Source: Cristatella mucedo (lineage: Eukaryota; Bryozoa; Phylactolaemata; Cristatellidae). Taken from it: a stretch of DNA of 64,000 bases. Every line of letters starts with the position of its first letter. Position 1 is the first letter of the stretch. Below, one piece after another: positions 34,569-48,045 of this stretch. The notes under the pieces are model-generated. The model saw only the letters and a program-made list of their open reading frames with translations. It ran no database searches and was not told the origin of the DNA. A program made the position numbers and the translations under genes. The stretch covers positions 1,482,501-1,546,500 of the forward strand of contig WPIO01000070.1 in the NCBI GenBank assembly GCA_009760855.2, given 5' to 3'.

Positions 34569-35149
34569 CTTGGGTGAAGACAAAGAGATGGCTGGCTGAC
34601 GATCGGCATCAGCATTGGAACACTTGAGTAGAGAGTTTGAGGCGACTAGCTAATTCTTGGCATCAGGCAGTTCTTGGGTGCAAGTTCCTGGAGCTCCCAG
34701 ATAAAAAAGCTCGGAAAAAAGTAAATGAAGCGGCACAGATGAGAACCATCGTGGTTGTAAATGGCAGCATCGCAGCTCTAATTCACACATCACTGACCAT
34801 CCTTGACAGACAGCTGCTCTCTCAGTGCTGAGCCTCAGCAGACAGGTGCCCTGCTTGCAGTCAGATGCAGCGATTGGCCAAGGAGAACGACAAACGGCTT
34901 CACTGCTTTCACCGGTTTCGCAATTTGCTCTGAAAAGGCCAACCATGGGGGGCAAGCCAGCGTGATTGATCTCAGCTTTGCAGAACAGAAGAGTTAATGC
35001 TTCAATATGATCGACTTAATGCATCCTTTCCTAATCGCATTCCTTTTGTAACCAGTCTTACTCCTTTAAGACCAGACCGGCAGTGATAGGTGTAGGGGCT
35101 TGTACTTTCCTAAAGTGACTTGCGAGCTAGCTTAATATAATAAAGTACT

Positions 35150-35315
35150 AGCTGATTTAACAGCCTCTTTTGTAGAGCAACAGAAGAGCCTTTACGGCTA
35201 TCACCACCACTTGCAGTGGCGATAAAGAATCACTCGCCGCAGGATTCGAACCCACGAATTCGGGACCGAGGTCGTGACAAGCAACCACCTTACCAAGTGT
35301 GCCATCACGGCTCAC
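35150..35315 (-). mobile_element. SINE-2 copy
   Basis: Complete, with GGATTCGAACCC B box (as read on plus) and tail beginning AGCTGATTTAACAGCC. Confidence 0.87.
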
Positions 35316-36044
35316 CAAGGCTTGCTGCTTTGCACAGCCCTTCAACCATCCTAGGATTGGCAGCCTTTGAAAGATCAAGGCCATGCCATTATTTTCGCCT
35401 AAGCCTGGCCCCACCCCTGTTCCAGTAAACACTCGGCTTCGAGTGCACTATCGAAAACTCAAGCACAGGTAAAATCCCTATGGCTCTGTGAAGCTTCAGT
35501 TGCGAACACAACTAGCTGCTCAGTAACTCAAGTCTTTACACAAAACACGGCACAAGTAACTGGTCCCATATTTCAAAGATGCATGACCAACAAGTGCCTG
35601 GGTGCTTGCTTGGCATCCAGCTCTTTATTCAGCAGCACGAGGCTTGGCCGGCAACTGACTCACCAGACTCATAGAGACAGATCACAACTAAATCCTTATA
35701 TGCCAATGTAATGTAATTCTTAGTGGAATTAAATTTGATTAAGACTAATAAATGATGGCGACAGACGCCGGAATATCGAGGTCTATTACATTTGGTGCAT
35801 ACTATCGGATGGCTCGATAGCCAGAAGAGCTCGAGGAGCGAGCGGTGGCCACCGATGAGAGATGGCACGAGAGCACATCGGAGAAGCGAGAAGGTCAAGG
35901 ACAGGTAGGCTGGTGCAAGAGAGTGGAGCGACCTGTCGGCCAGACCGAGGGGATCTTGATGTGGATTCGATTCTGCATAGCGAGCCAGGGAAGCTCAGAG
36001 CAAGAGGCAGGATGTGATGTGGGAGCTGTTTGCCCCAACCTACC
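35316..36044. other. No gene seen
   Basis: A LINE-B scrap at about 35430-35465 (CTTCGAGTGCACTATCGAAA) is the only likeness found. Confidence 0.4.
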
Positions 36045-36300
36045 GACGGACCGGACGAGCTGCCGAGTTCTGCATCGGCTGCATTCGATTTTTTAAGGCC
36101 ACATGCCGGGAGTCCCTGGATACAGGGATTTCAGTAATCTAGATGGGATGTCGCAGACGCTAAACCACGTTTGGCTGCCGTCCTCTTGTCTAAGCAAGCC
36201 CTAAACTGTGGCGATACCGTTCGCCTAAGAGAGGTCAGATGGAGCAGCGACCGAGGGGTTTAGCTTATACGGATTCCTAGACGACTCTAGAGCCTCGACG
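36045..36300 (-). mobile_element. Possible very old LINE-A fragment
   Basis: Weak likeness to the CNSLLAG / LVQNSA part in reverse; alignment by eye only. Confidence 0.35.
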
Positions 36301-36587
36301 TCGAACGTGAGCAACAAACAAGTTCGACACACTTATGAAAGCACGAGAAGCACGCTGGTGACTATGAGTCGCCGATTAAACTTCTAGCCTGTCATTCGCG
36401 ACTGGCGAAGCATGAGCTATGAATATTAAGAACTGCATGTATCATAATCTTGAGCTTCGATGCTATGCAAGCTTAGATTATTTGTGAAAGGAAACGCCTG
36501 CCATCCTTACAGACCAGCTGCTTTCGTGCAGATGCTTATGCTCACTTGTCCGACAGGAAAGGTTGAAGTTAAATGTAGTAAATGTAA

Positions 36588-36735
36588 ATCAAGGTTTAAC
36601 AGCCCACGTGTGTAGCAGCAAAAGAGCCTTATAGACTAGAGCTCTGCTTGCATCAAGCGATAATCATTCCCAGGACAGTACTCGAACCCAAGATCTGGAT
36701 AGCTAGACGTCCTGCACCTGACGGCACACAGTCGG
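36588..36735 (-). mobile_element. SINE-2 copy, diverged
   Basis: AAGGTTTAACAGCCCACGTG tail and a TACTCGAACCC B-box region; head blurred. Confidence 0.7.
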
Positions 36736-36769
36736 CGGCTTCTTCTTACCTATGCGGACTCAGTTCCGA

Positions 36770-36937
36770 GGTTTGAGCAATACCCCCTAACCATATTATT
36801 CATTTCGTTTGTTTTTTCAAGCATGATTTTACTTACCTTCAATTGCATTTCACTTTACACCAAATGTAAAGCGTCTAGAGAGAGATTAAGTTCTCTGAGG
36901 GCGCTTTATCAAGTGAATTATTATTATTATTATCATT
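36770..36937 (+). mobile_element. LINE-A 3' end
   Basis: CCCCCTAACCATATTATTCA to hairpin and ATTATT tail, complete. Confidence 0.87.
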
Positions 36938-37199
36938 ATTACTTGCTGCTGCTGCGTTCGACCATCGTCAGCATGCCATTTGCATTGTGTGTGCTACTCC
37001 TAGGATTCGTCAGCCGCGCTGAAGGGGTGCTAGTCGTACCAGCACCAGTCACTTTAGTCGTTCTGCGAGAAAGACGTGGCCCAGAGCCGCTCGGAATAGC
37101 GGCAAACCACCTCTGGGCCGCGCGACGGTGGATCTGCTGTCTTGTCTTGCTGTCTGGCCAACTTAAGCCTGAAATACATGCGTCTTCATTCGTAGCTCC

Positions 37200-37760
37200 A
37201 TGAAACCGAAAAGTCCAAGTGGCGTTCGATGCCCATAAGGTAGCAAACAGTCTCCATCTCACGGAAAGAAGAGAAAGCGAGAAGCACGGCTGAGTCCGGA
37301 GGTCAGCCGAGCAAGTCACGCGAAAGTGGCAGGGTGGGAAGTAGCAGGCCGGAAAGTAAGTCACGCGGAAGACAGCTGGGAAAGATGACGGCTAGAAAAG
37401 TAGCAGCCCAAATTGGCAGCAGGAGTAATGATGCTGCATGGGAACTGCAGTCTGCAGTGGTCACTTCTACACTTTTGAGAGTGTAAGCTTCTGTCGCCTG
37501 CAATACTATTACCGAAATAACGGTATAGCTAATTTATTGTCATCAGAGGATCTGAATGCACGAGGATGCTAAAACCTTCGAAGTAGTTCAGAAAGAAATG
37601 AAGGAGCCAATTAATGATAGGCCTTATGAGTAAGAACTTTGCTATGTATAAATTGATCGGTAGCAAACCATAACCATCGCAGTACCTGAAGCGTTGGCAT
37701 GTTAAACCAGTCAGATTTTGCAAGCCAATGATACACATTTCCTGAACCAGATATGACATT
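37200..37760 (-). mobile_element. LINE-B 3' half, diverged
   Basis: Reverse matches to the CACGCAACAAAGAGAAAG region and the KLAVPFLR region, with indels. Confidence 0.65.
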
Positions 37761-38082
37761 ACTTAAGGTATGTCAATAAAAATCGATCCGGAGTCACGAT
37801 TATGAGTTGTACCCTTTCTAAAGCACCTAAGCTTCCCTAAAGCACCTAAGCGTATGAGGGCAAGTCTGTATAATACCGTAGCCAAGCAGTAGTGTGGACT
37901 CGCCTCAATGTCAGGCATGCGTTGCCAAGCCCACTGGGCTAGTGAGGGTCAAAGTGCAAGGGTCAAGTGGACTGCAACGATGCTCTTCTTGCCGCTTCCT
38001 GTGCCGGCTCAAAAGCTCCTGCATAGGTTCCAGGATTGTCTGATAACAGCTTTATAGGGAGACCAGAGATTGAGTCTCCCCT

Positions 38083-38253
38083 CGGCGTCTTGGCCCAGGG
38101 GTAGGGTGGTCCCACTTTACGATCCAGATTGCCGGTTCTAGTCCCGGTTCTAGATAATTCAATTCTTCCTATCCCACTGCAGCCTCGAAGGGCTGACAGC
38201 AGCTAAGGCTCTTTTGCCAGTACTTACAATGAGGCTGCTAAATCAACTGACTT
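38083..38253 (+). mobile_element. SINE-2 copy, diverged head
   Basis: GGCCCAGGGGTAGGGTGG head, GGTTCTAGTCCC B box, and tail with AAGGCTCTTTTGCC. It lies just beyond the VPS11 3' flank. Confidence 0.78.
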
Positions 38254-39322
38254 GTATTTATTCATTCAAATCGAGCAATCAGTTCCTTAAAAAACCCACT
38301 AGTGATCACTTTTATTTACTTTATCTGCGACTATTTATTTGACCACGTGAGCACGTGTCACGTGCCTTTTGTGAGGCTTCCCTTCACAATGAGGTGGTGT
38401 GGCCTTGCTTAAAAGTACCAAGCTTCTCGAGATCTCACCTAACAAAAAGAAAGCACGCGGCACTTAAGTCAAGTCTGTATTTGCTGATGGGGAATTAACG
38501 GACTATTCAAAACTGCTCTAAAACTGGCAAAATTAAAAACCTTTGACCCCGAGACTGCTCGTGACTCTGGCTTCTTCTGTGAAAGCAACAAACTTGCGTG
38601 GTGATAGCTGCAATGCTGCAGCGAAGGTGTTAGTGTTAGTTAGTTGCCCTTCGGATAAATAAATTTGACGTCAATACCCGATTGCTCGTTTGCAAACCAT
38701 ATCAGGGCTGCCATGAATTGCGAGAGATCAAGCCCGCTCAGTCATGCCAGTCGCTTTGTCTGCCGCCGGGCGAAACACAGGAATGCGACTCGGACGTTTA
38801 CCTCTGACCCTCTTTTTGTCGCAAGCAGAGAATTTTTTCCTGGGGCTAGCCGAGTAAGCGGTGCCTGTGTGAGGTCAGCGACCACAATGCCTGCTTGCAT
38901 GCGAGGAAAGCTCTCACAGAGCGCATACCGAGGGCACGGCACAAACTGCACTTTGCAAAAGACTTGCTGCCAACGGGTTTCAATAGCACGAGCTGCTGCA
39001 GCAGCAGCAGCAGCCGAGTTCGGGCGGGCCAAATCCTTGACCTTTAATGGGACCCGTGGGCGACTGCTTCGCAGCGGCGCGCCCGGCCACTGCTGCCTGC
39101 CACCATCGTCCGGCCGGCCGGCAGCAGCAGTCGCGAGCGTGGCTCAGACAGCCGGCAGTGGCTCAGACTCTTCGTTGCGGTCAGCGTCGTCGAGCGGAGA
39201 GACCTACCTCCCGTCGTCATCGCCGTCCTCTCTATCATGCTCGAAGCGGTCGATCAGTGGCGACATCGCCGCCGCCGAGCCGAGGCGGGTCAGGCAAGGC
39301 CTGGGCTCTGGGCTCCTACCTA
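38254..39322 (-). other. VPS11 3' UTR and flank
   Basis: Candidate minus-strand poly(A) signals are ATTAAA at 39048-39043 and AATAAA at 38339-38334 and 38316-38311. The region includes a short CAG run near 39000. Frames on either strand here show no family features. Confidence 0.3.
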
Positions 39323-39700
39323 CTACTCTTCGAATGGGTTCTTGGCAGCGGCGGCAGGCGGCAGATCCGGCTGCGCTCGAGCCATCGACGAGCGACCGCC
39401 CACTCGACCGACAGCAGCGGCTGCCGGCCTCGCGGCGGTTGTGGCAGCAGCGGCCGGAGGCCTGGCTGCAGCTGCCGAGGCTGCCGCCGCTATGCTCCTG
39501 CTGCTGCTGCTGCCACCGCCGCCCAGCGGCTGCTCGTAGGGGCTCTGCGAGTCCTGCGGATTCATCTGATTGAATGGGTTCCTCCTATCGGTCTGCGCCT
39601 TAGCCGCCGGCGCCACCGCACCGGGGGCCGAACGCGATGGCGGCTCGGCAGTGGCCGGCCGATCCGTTCGGCCGGATGGCTGGTCCGTGACCAGCGCCAC
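39323..39700 (-). CDS. VPS11: VPS11 terminal exon: VALVTD followed by an Ala-rich tail with two NPF motifs
   Basis: The exon has 125 codons and a stop. VALVTDQP continues the family motif LTLLTDPP. The rest is low-complexity (Gly/Ser/Ala runs) with NPF at exon residues 41-43 and NPFEE as the last five residues. NPF binds EH domains in endocytic proteins; use here is inference. Acceptor CATTGCAG is good. Vertebrate VPS11 ends only a few tens of residues after this motif. Confidence 0.88.
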   Translation of the reverse strand: MALVTDQPSGRTDRPATAEPPSRSAPGAVAPAAKAQTDRRNPFNQMNPQDSQSPYEQPLGGGGSSSSRSIAAAASAAAARPPAAAATTAARPAAAAVGRVGGRSSMARAQPDLPPAAAAKNPFEE

Positions 39701-42046
39701 CTGCAATGTGCATCGTCACCTGTCTTTGCAGGAGGTTTCGAGACAGGTTGAAGGCGCCGCGGGAGGGGGCGGCGGCGACCGGTTGAGAATGCCTGGACCT
39801 GGCTGGGACGCAGCTGGGTTTCGGCAGAAAACGTGCTCGCCTTGAGCGGGCAAGGCACCTATCAAGACAATCGCCGCCAATGTGACGCACTTCGTTCTCG
39901 GTTTGCCGAAGCGAAGCTTTGGTGGGAGCCGTGCGCGTAGGCTTTGCATTGCACTGCGCAAGCCCGACTGCTGGCTTAGCCTCGTTTGGCCGTTTATTTT
40001 TAAATATTTCTTGGATGACCGTAAAGGAAAAACTGGGGCCTGGGGCCACTTCGCCCTGCAGTTGCACTAGCAAAGTCACGTGTCTTCCTACCCCCTCCAT
40101 GAAGCAGAGTGCCCCAATGCCACGTCAATGGCAACTACTCTCCTGCTGCTGCCGACAATGGCACACCCTTTCCAGCCGTCCTAAGCTGCTACTTCCATGC
40201 TACTCTCTAAATAAATGCTAGCTGATTTAACAGCCTCTTTTGTATAGCGACAGAAGAGCCTTTACGGCTATCACCAACACTTGCAGCGGTGATAAAGAAT
40301 CGCTCACAGCAGGATTCGAACCCACGACCTCGGGACTGTGGTTGTAATGTAATGTAATGTATCTTCGTCTGTAACTCCACAAAGTCATAAAAGACCACGT
40401 GGGTGTTACGCAGGAGAGTTTTGTATAGCACACTCACAGCCTAAGCGGCTTTCGGTATGCATTCGGTAGCCAACAGACTTCGTCTCACGCAACAAAGAGA
40501 AAGTGGGAAGCATGGCAGAGTCAGGAGAGCAGTTAAGGTAGTGAGTAGCATAGAAGTAGCAGCTCAGGACCGCTGAAAAGGATGTGCCACAGTCGGCAGT
40601 AGGAGAGCAGTTGTCGTTGCGTAAGAGTTGTGGAAGCGAGTTCCACAGTCTAGGACCTGCAGAGCTAAAGCTTCTGTCGCACACGGTCTTTGTCAGCGGA
40701 GGAATGGGACAGCTAATTTATTGTAATTAATTTATTGTAATTAATTTATTGTATTTAATTTAAGCGGAGGAGGAGGAGTGGCGTGAAAAGCAACGGCTGC
40801 CTTCCCTAGTGTGCCCTTACGGCTAACCCACTACCTCAACCGCTCGCCCGACTCAGCTGTGCTTCTCACTTTCTCTTTGCAGCGTGAGACGAAGTCTGTT
40901 GGCTACCCTATTCATACCGAAAGCCGCTAAGGCCTTGAGTGCGCTATAAAAACTCTCATGCGTAACACCCACATGGTCTTTTTGGCTTTGTAGATTTACA
41001 GACGGAGTAACGGAGGTACACGCCCCACGAAGAGCCTACAAAGCAAAGGCCTAGTTGGAGTTCCAGTTCAAAGTTCAACTTGGAGTTCCAGTTCAAAGGA
41101 GTTCGAGGCATGGAAACAAGTAATGTAGTTGCAGAGTGGATGGCACGCCCGAGAGGCAAAAGCAATATTTTACCTCGGCACAATACTACTTCTCCAGAAA
41201 CTATCCTTAACAGCAATGACCTTAGCCACTGTTGCTATGGCTGCCGTGGCAGTACGCCACTAAGCGATCGTAGCACTGCCACTAGCGTCTATTACTCATA
41301 TTAGTCCTGCCAAGTGCCAAGCAGCCAGCTGGCTGAGTGAAGAAACAGTGCGGCCTTCAGCACTGCTTACAGAGCTGCCACGCAGTACGTGCACCACGAC
41401 TGCTACTATGCGTTCAGCATCGCTACCGTCTACAAAGCTGCAGCTTTAAAAAGAAATACAGTTTCTGTAAGCCATCCAGGCAGCATTAAGATGATCAAGA
41501 GTTAAATCTAAGGTTCAAAAAGTTCAATTCTGAGTTGATGATAATCTGCTGCAGTGCACAACGGCTTGCATCGAAGCGGCAAGCGAGCACGCAAGCGCTC
41601 ACGAAGCTGCAAGTTTTAATCGACTAGCCCTAGCGAGTCTAAAGCTCTCCTTTGGAGCCATTTGGCTAACGCCAAAGGGGGTTTAAGCTCTCATTTGCAA
41701 CCAGGGGGATAATACCAAGGGGGTAAATCCTTTGCAGTCTGTTCGGGTGCAGTTGGTCCCAAGGGGAGAGTGACGACTCTTGACCGCACTCTCGACTGCA
41801 GTTCCAACCTCGGCCTGGCAAGGGGTGACATTTACCAGCACAGCGAAGCCGTGAGAAACGGCCGAGCATAACTGTGCCAAGTGCTGCTAAGCGGCATTTC
41901 ATGTGATGGCGCCGAGTATGACAGCGCAAAGTCAATTACTAGGGGCGAAATTTACTAGCACCAACTCTATTGGCTTGCGTGTGCTATGTGAAGATAGCGG
42001 TTTCTGGGGTAGGATCGGTTTGCTCTGACAGCTATCAAGCCCACGT

Positions 42047-42121
<75 letters not shown>

Positions 42122-45100
42122 CACACCGGCAGAGAAACGGACACATACAGGCATATGAGCACAAAAGCTAGAGAAAGCCCACTCACCCACACAAGTGCTC
42201 GCTTACACACATGCACACAAGCAGGAAAGCAGGAAAGTACGACTGCCTCCCACTGGTCACCACTAACTGAGAGCTGACTGCAGGTGCAGCGATGCATCCG
42301 TAACTCATTTGCGAGCAAAACCAGCCAAAGCAGCAGGAACGAGTCCCGATGCAGATGCAACGATGCTAGCAGCACTAAAGGCGGTGGCGGCCGATGCAGA
42401 CAGCCAGTCAGCCCCACAAGCCACCAGTGCACGCTGACATGCCAGCCCAGCAGGCCTTATGATTGCACTGGCTGCACAAAGGTGCAATTGATTGCACCCA
42501 TTGCCTCGATCATGAGTCTGTTTATTTGCTTGAGCCAAAGCCCATTTCAAAGCACTATCACATATCTGGGGCATATGTTTCCCCAGAGAGGCACACGTGT
42601 TCCAACGAATACAAGCCCCCGGGCCAAGAAAAGGATGCCCCTCGAGGTCATCCGGGCAACTGCCAGTGGCCAGCACGTAGCTTGATTAGACAGGGGACCA
42701 AGCACACGCTAGCTAGCTAGCTGCAGGCAGCTATCTGGCACTGCCTTGCAGCATGGCTGTCATCCAAGTTGTACGTGACCTTGACCGCGTGACCTTGAAG
42801 CATAGGAGCAGCATGTGGTTGCCACTGCCTAGCTTCCCTTATAAGCGCAACTCAGCTCTCAAGTGCCCCTCCCTCTCAAGCAGCTCGCCCTACCACACCC
42901 CCCACAAAGCACCGTAGCAACGCAGCCGTGAGACATGCTTAGCTTCACTACCGGCCATCTTGTCAGCACCTCGGCACACAGATCACCAGGCAACGGGCAA
43001 TACATGCTGAGACAGCTCATCAATGGTCGAGGGGGATGATCCACAAAACCGTTCTCAGTGCACCACATGTGCCACTTGCTCAGGCAGCATTGGACCACTT
43101 CCCTTGAGGGCGTACATAGGTACGGGTGCACATAATAATAATAATGCACTTGATAAAGCGCACTCAAGAGAACTCAATCTCTTCCTAGGCGCTTTATATT
43201 TGCTGCAAAGGGGACCGCGATTGAATGGTGAGTAATATCATGCTTGATAAACAACATTAACAACATGGTTAGGGGTGACATGCACAGAGTCAGCATGCAA
43301 ATGTGGTTAGTGGCAGCATGTACAGCGTCAGCACCCACAAGCACATGAAGGACGACTCACAGGGACCCACTAAATGCTGTCCTAAATAGGTGTGTTTTTA
43401 GGTTCCTTTTAAATGTGGTCAGGTCAGGGGATGTTCTGACGCAGGTCGGGAGGGAGTTCCAGGCTTTGGGAGCATATGAACTAAATGCACGGTCTCCAAA
43501 GGATTTGAGGTTTGTACGAGGTATTTGTAGACTGTTGGATTCCGAAAAGCGGGTGGTACGATGCTTGGCCTGATGGGGGAGTAAATCTGAGAGATAGGCT
43601 GGAGCCAAAGAATGAAGTGACCTAAAAGTGGGCGACAAAACCTTAAAATCGATCCGTTGTTTTACTGGTAGCCAGTGCATGTCGGTGAGAAGTGGTGTGA
43701 TGTGGCAACTGCGCCGCTCACGACAGACATATGCACATACGTACAAACAAAGTGTATGGCGAGGCCTGGTGGCCTGAGCAACAGCAGTATGAGCTGTGGC
43801 GGCTTCGACAGGCGGCTGCTGCATCAGAGCCACTGCACGCAGCACATCATAACGAAACGCAGCGATTAAAATGGCTAACTGACGCCAACGCCAAGAGCAG
43901 CATCCTTACCTTATTGAATATGCCTTTGCCGAGGAACTCGGCGACGACAGCAAAGCCATCTTGCGTGGTGCTCAGCTGCGACCGAAAGTCGTTTGACAAG
44001 TCCTCGACCTTTTCGTGCGCCTGGATGCTGTCCAGGATTTTCCTACAGCAGCCGGTTTGCGATCACTCGCCGCTGCGACGGCTGCAGGTGCTACATAGGC
44101 TGCTACTTCGGTGGCACACGAAGCCAATCGGTGATCAGAAGAACCAATGCTGTCCCCACCCCCACGAGGCCTCGAGGGAGTGGCATGAGCAGCTGCTGTT
44201 TCTCCAAAAAGGGCCAAAGGTCAATGCGACCTCACGAGATGGTGGACAATGCTGCTAGCGTCAAAGCTAGCACTGCCAGAAAGTCAGCTCAAGTGCAGAA
44301 GACACGCCCACGTGTCCTGCCAGCATGGTCGCCTTGCCTTCTGAGTGGCCCACAAGCCGAATAAAGCAGCAGGCACATACCTGTTCTCTGGAAGGCAGGC
44401 TGGACACTCGTTCTCATTCTCCGAGTAACTTTCAAAGCAGCTTTAAAGTAAACATGGAGGGGCATCAACGGAGGCATTGCAGGAGCCGGTGACGCAGGGC
44501 CGTAGCAGCGGCTGAGGTGGAGCAGGAGCAGCAGCAGGAGCAGCAGCAGGAGCAGCAGCAGGAGCAGCAGGCACTCACTGCTGGTGGTAGGAGTGCTGGC
44601 ACAGGAAGTGCACCGACGGCAGCTCGAGCGGGTGGTTGCAGATGCTGCACTTGGATACTTGAAACACGGTTGCCCTGCAAGCGAATGGACCAAGAGCTGA
44701 GCAAAGGCAATGAAAATCTATAAAAGAAAATCTTGAGCTAAACATTCAGCCTGATTTAGTAAGCGATAGACACCTCCCGATAGGTCCTGATACACCGATA
44801 GGTCCCGATATTGTGGCGCAAAAAACAGAGGATGTCCACCTTTGATGTCATCACGAGATGAATGTGCCCACTCCATAGCTAGAGGCCGGACTAATGCGAA
44901 ACACACATTTTGACAGATAATAATAATGATAATAATGCATTTGTATAGTGCCCTCAGAGAACTGAATCTCTTGCTAGGCACTTTACAGATGCTGCATATA
45001 AAGCATTACCAAATGCTTGGTGGCAACATCTGCAAGTAGCAGGTACAGCGTACGCAGGTACGTGCATAAAAAGGATGAACAACAAAGACCCACAAAATGC

Positions 45101-47967
45101 TGTAGTAAAAAGGTGCATGTAGTAGTAGTAGTAGCACTAGCAGTAGCAGTAGTAGTAGTAGTAGTAGTATTTTGGCACCGTCTCCGACGGTTTTGAGTAA
45201 GTATAGCAAAGAAGTAAATACTATATGAAGTACAAATTCGGCCCTTTACCGACCGATAATATTAATAACAATAATAATAATAATAATACACTTGCATAGC
45301 ACCCTCAGAGAACTGAATCTCTTTCTAGGCATTTTATAGATGCTGTATAAAAAATCATTACCAAGCAGCAGGCCAATGATGTGTAAGCCATCCAAAGCCG
45401 GGTTAGTTTGCCTTACATGCATTCGGGTTCAGTAGTAATTAAGAGTAGAATGTCAAGCTGGATTGGTCCAGCGGTTAAGGCGCACGCCCCGGGGGCCAAG
45501 GTCTGGCTGAGATCGTGGGCTCGAGCCCCGAGGCATATGTAAAGCACCTGAATAGAGATTAAGTTCTCTTGGGGCGCTATACAAATGAATTATATTTATT
45601 TATATTAAGCTGTCTCTTTTTGGCCACGGACCTGAAAGCCTTAAAAAGACAACTTTAAACTCAGCTAACTTACCGTGTGTCGTCGCAATTGCCACGCTGG
45701 ACTAAAAAAACTCAGCGAGTCTAGAGTGCGCAGTTTATAAGTGAATTAAAAAAAACGATGCTACAGCAAAGCAAGTTGAATCTTAAAAAGAGACACGTTC
45801 TCACTGCTGCTCTGTCAGTCCACGTGTCTGGCTGTGGCAGGCTGTAACAGGCTGCTACTGGAGTTACAAGCTGGTCAATGGGCCTCACGGGTCTAACTTG
45901 TGTATTCAACCGGGCGAGGAAAACCAGGCAAGAAGCTAATCGGCAGTCTCAGGTACGCCGGAGCAAAGGGTGAAGGGCAAGAGAAGGGCTGAGAGGGGGG
46001 GGGGAAAGGCAGCAGCAGCAGCTCGAAGCAGCAGCAGCTCGAAGAAGCAGCAGCAGCAGGCTGACATCTATCTATCTACCCTCGACGAAGATCACTAGGG
46101 TCAATTGCCATAGCGACGGTATCCGGCACCACTGCCGGTGCCTCACTAAAAGGAGCAATATAAATTATGCTCAGTGTAATGAAAACCAACTCTGCCAAGG
46201 AATGAGTGCTTGTTGAAAAATAAACTAATGCTCTTGCAAGCTAATGAAAGACAAACATAGCACTCCTTCGACAAGTAACTGGACTTCTTGAATATTTAGT
46301 CCAGTGCAAATCACTGATTGACAGCGTTCTTCGATACTTGGCCATAGGTATAACCTTAAATTTAACACCCGATCACAAAAGTGACAATAATAATAATAAT
46401 AATAATTCACTTGACAAAGCACCCTCAGAGAACTCAATCTCTCTCTAGGCGCTTTACATTTGCTGTAAAGTGAAATGCAATTGAATGGTAAGTAAAATCA
46501 TGCTTGAAAAACAAACGAGATGAATAATATGATAATGTAACTTTCAGCCATTCTAAGTTTATACTGTCTACTTACAATCAGAGCAATAAGTATCGTTGCA
46601 AGCCACGAGAAAGGCCTCTCTCGTGTCTCCATAGAGGTCTATGCTGTTGAGACTACAAGCAGCTGTATGGTTCAGGAGTTTAGTCATTCGCAACAAGAAA
46701 TGATGGAACACACGATGTGGTTACATCTAGGGATGGTTACCGTGAGGTATAACAAAAATACAGCAGGACAAATGAACGAAATGGACCGATTTCAGGGCAT
46801 AAATCCACCATCCTTCAAAATCTTAGTGTGTTTTCAGAATCAAAGCTTTGATTGACATGCGAATTTGTAGTTTGGTTCAAGAGAAAATGCAAGACGTTCA
46901 CGATCTTCTGGCCTGTTTTATTTTTCATTTTCTGGCCAATCAGTTGGGAATCGTTGTGCCGGCAGCAGGCTGAAAGGCTAAGGTGCACAGCGACTTTGCT
47001 TAAGGTATGCTGCTAGTCTTTCACAAACAGTGCTGGATCAAGAGGAAGATTACTCATGTACTTGGAATGAGGGAAGGTTGTACCCGGTACAATCTAGCTA
47101 AGAAACACTCGGAAGGGCTCCGTGGCTAATAGCTGCTGCTAAGGCGATCAGGACAAGTCATCGAAATCCGATGTTCTATGTTTGCTGTTCTACTGAAAAT
47201 GGTGGCACTACGACATAGGAAAGCCAATGTGGCTGAGCAAGCACAATCACTGGAAGCCACTCTAGGGACCAAATGTAGCAGGCAAGCAGTTCGGCTTCTA
47301 CTGGCAGAGAATACAATTTCCAAACGAGTGTTGGAGAAAACATTCTGACCGAGTAAGGAGTAACAAGCTGAATGGCTATGGGCTACACGAAGAAAATTGC
47401 AACTCCTCGATAACAGAATAAGTTGGTTTTGAGTAAGGGTGAGGAATACAGAGTTGACTGCTTGAAGCACATTGTGAAGAGTGGTGGAGGGGGTGATGGT
47501 TTGGGCATCATTTTTCGGTGAAGGTATTGGGAGCACTACATCAAACTCCTGCCATTAGGAATAAGATTGATTATATCAACGTGATGCATAACTAGGAAGT
47601 TCTAAGAGCTCGATTACTTGTGGGTGACAGCTTTATTTAGCAGCATAATAATGAGCCACTTATCCGGCGAACATATTGCTGGTCGTAAGTATTTATGGTC
47701 CCGAGTGCAAGTGACAAAGATAGTAACAGATGGCGTATGCAAGGCAGCTACATAGCAAAAGTTTGCCTCAACTCAAGCTACACTCTATCAACATGTTGAA
47801 AAATACGATGCAAACAGGCAGTCGACTCAGTGATTACAAAATACAGGTATGTATCTCCAAAAAGTTGGAGAGGGCAGGGTGAGTGAGTGAGACACAGAGA
47901 AATAGACAGAAGCAGACCAGCGCGCACACACACACACGCACGAAGAGCGAGGTACAGATAGACAGAT

Positions 47968-48045
<78 letters not shown>

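Noticed and set aside
38665-39573. A 302-codon plus-strand frame
   Set aside because: It overlaps the terminal exon of VPS11 in antisense and has only alanine, serine and arginine-rich sequence.
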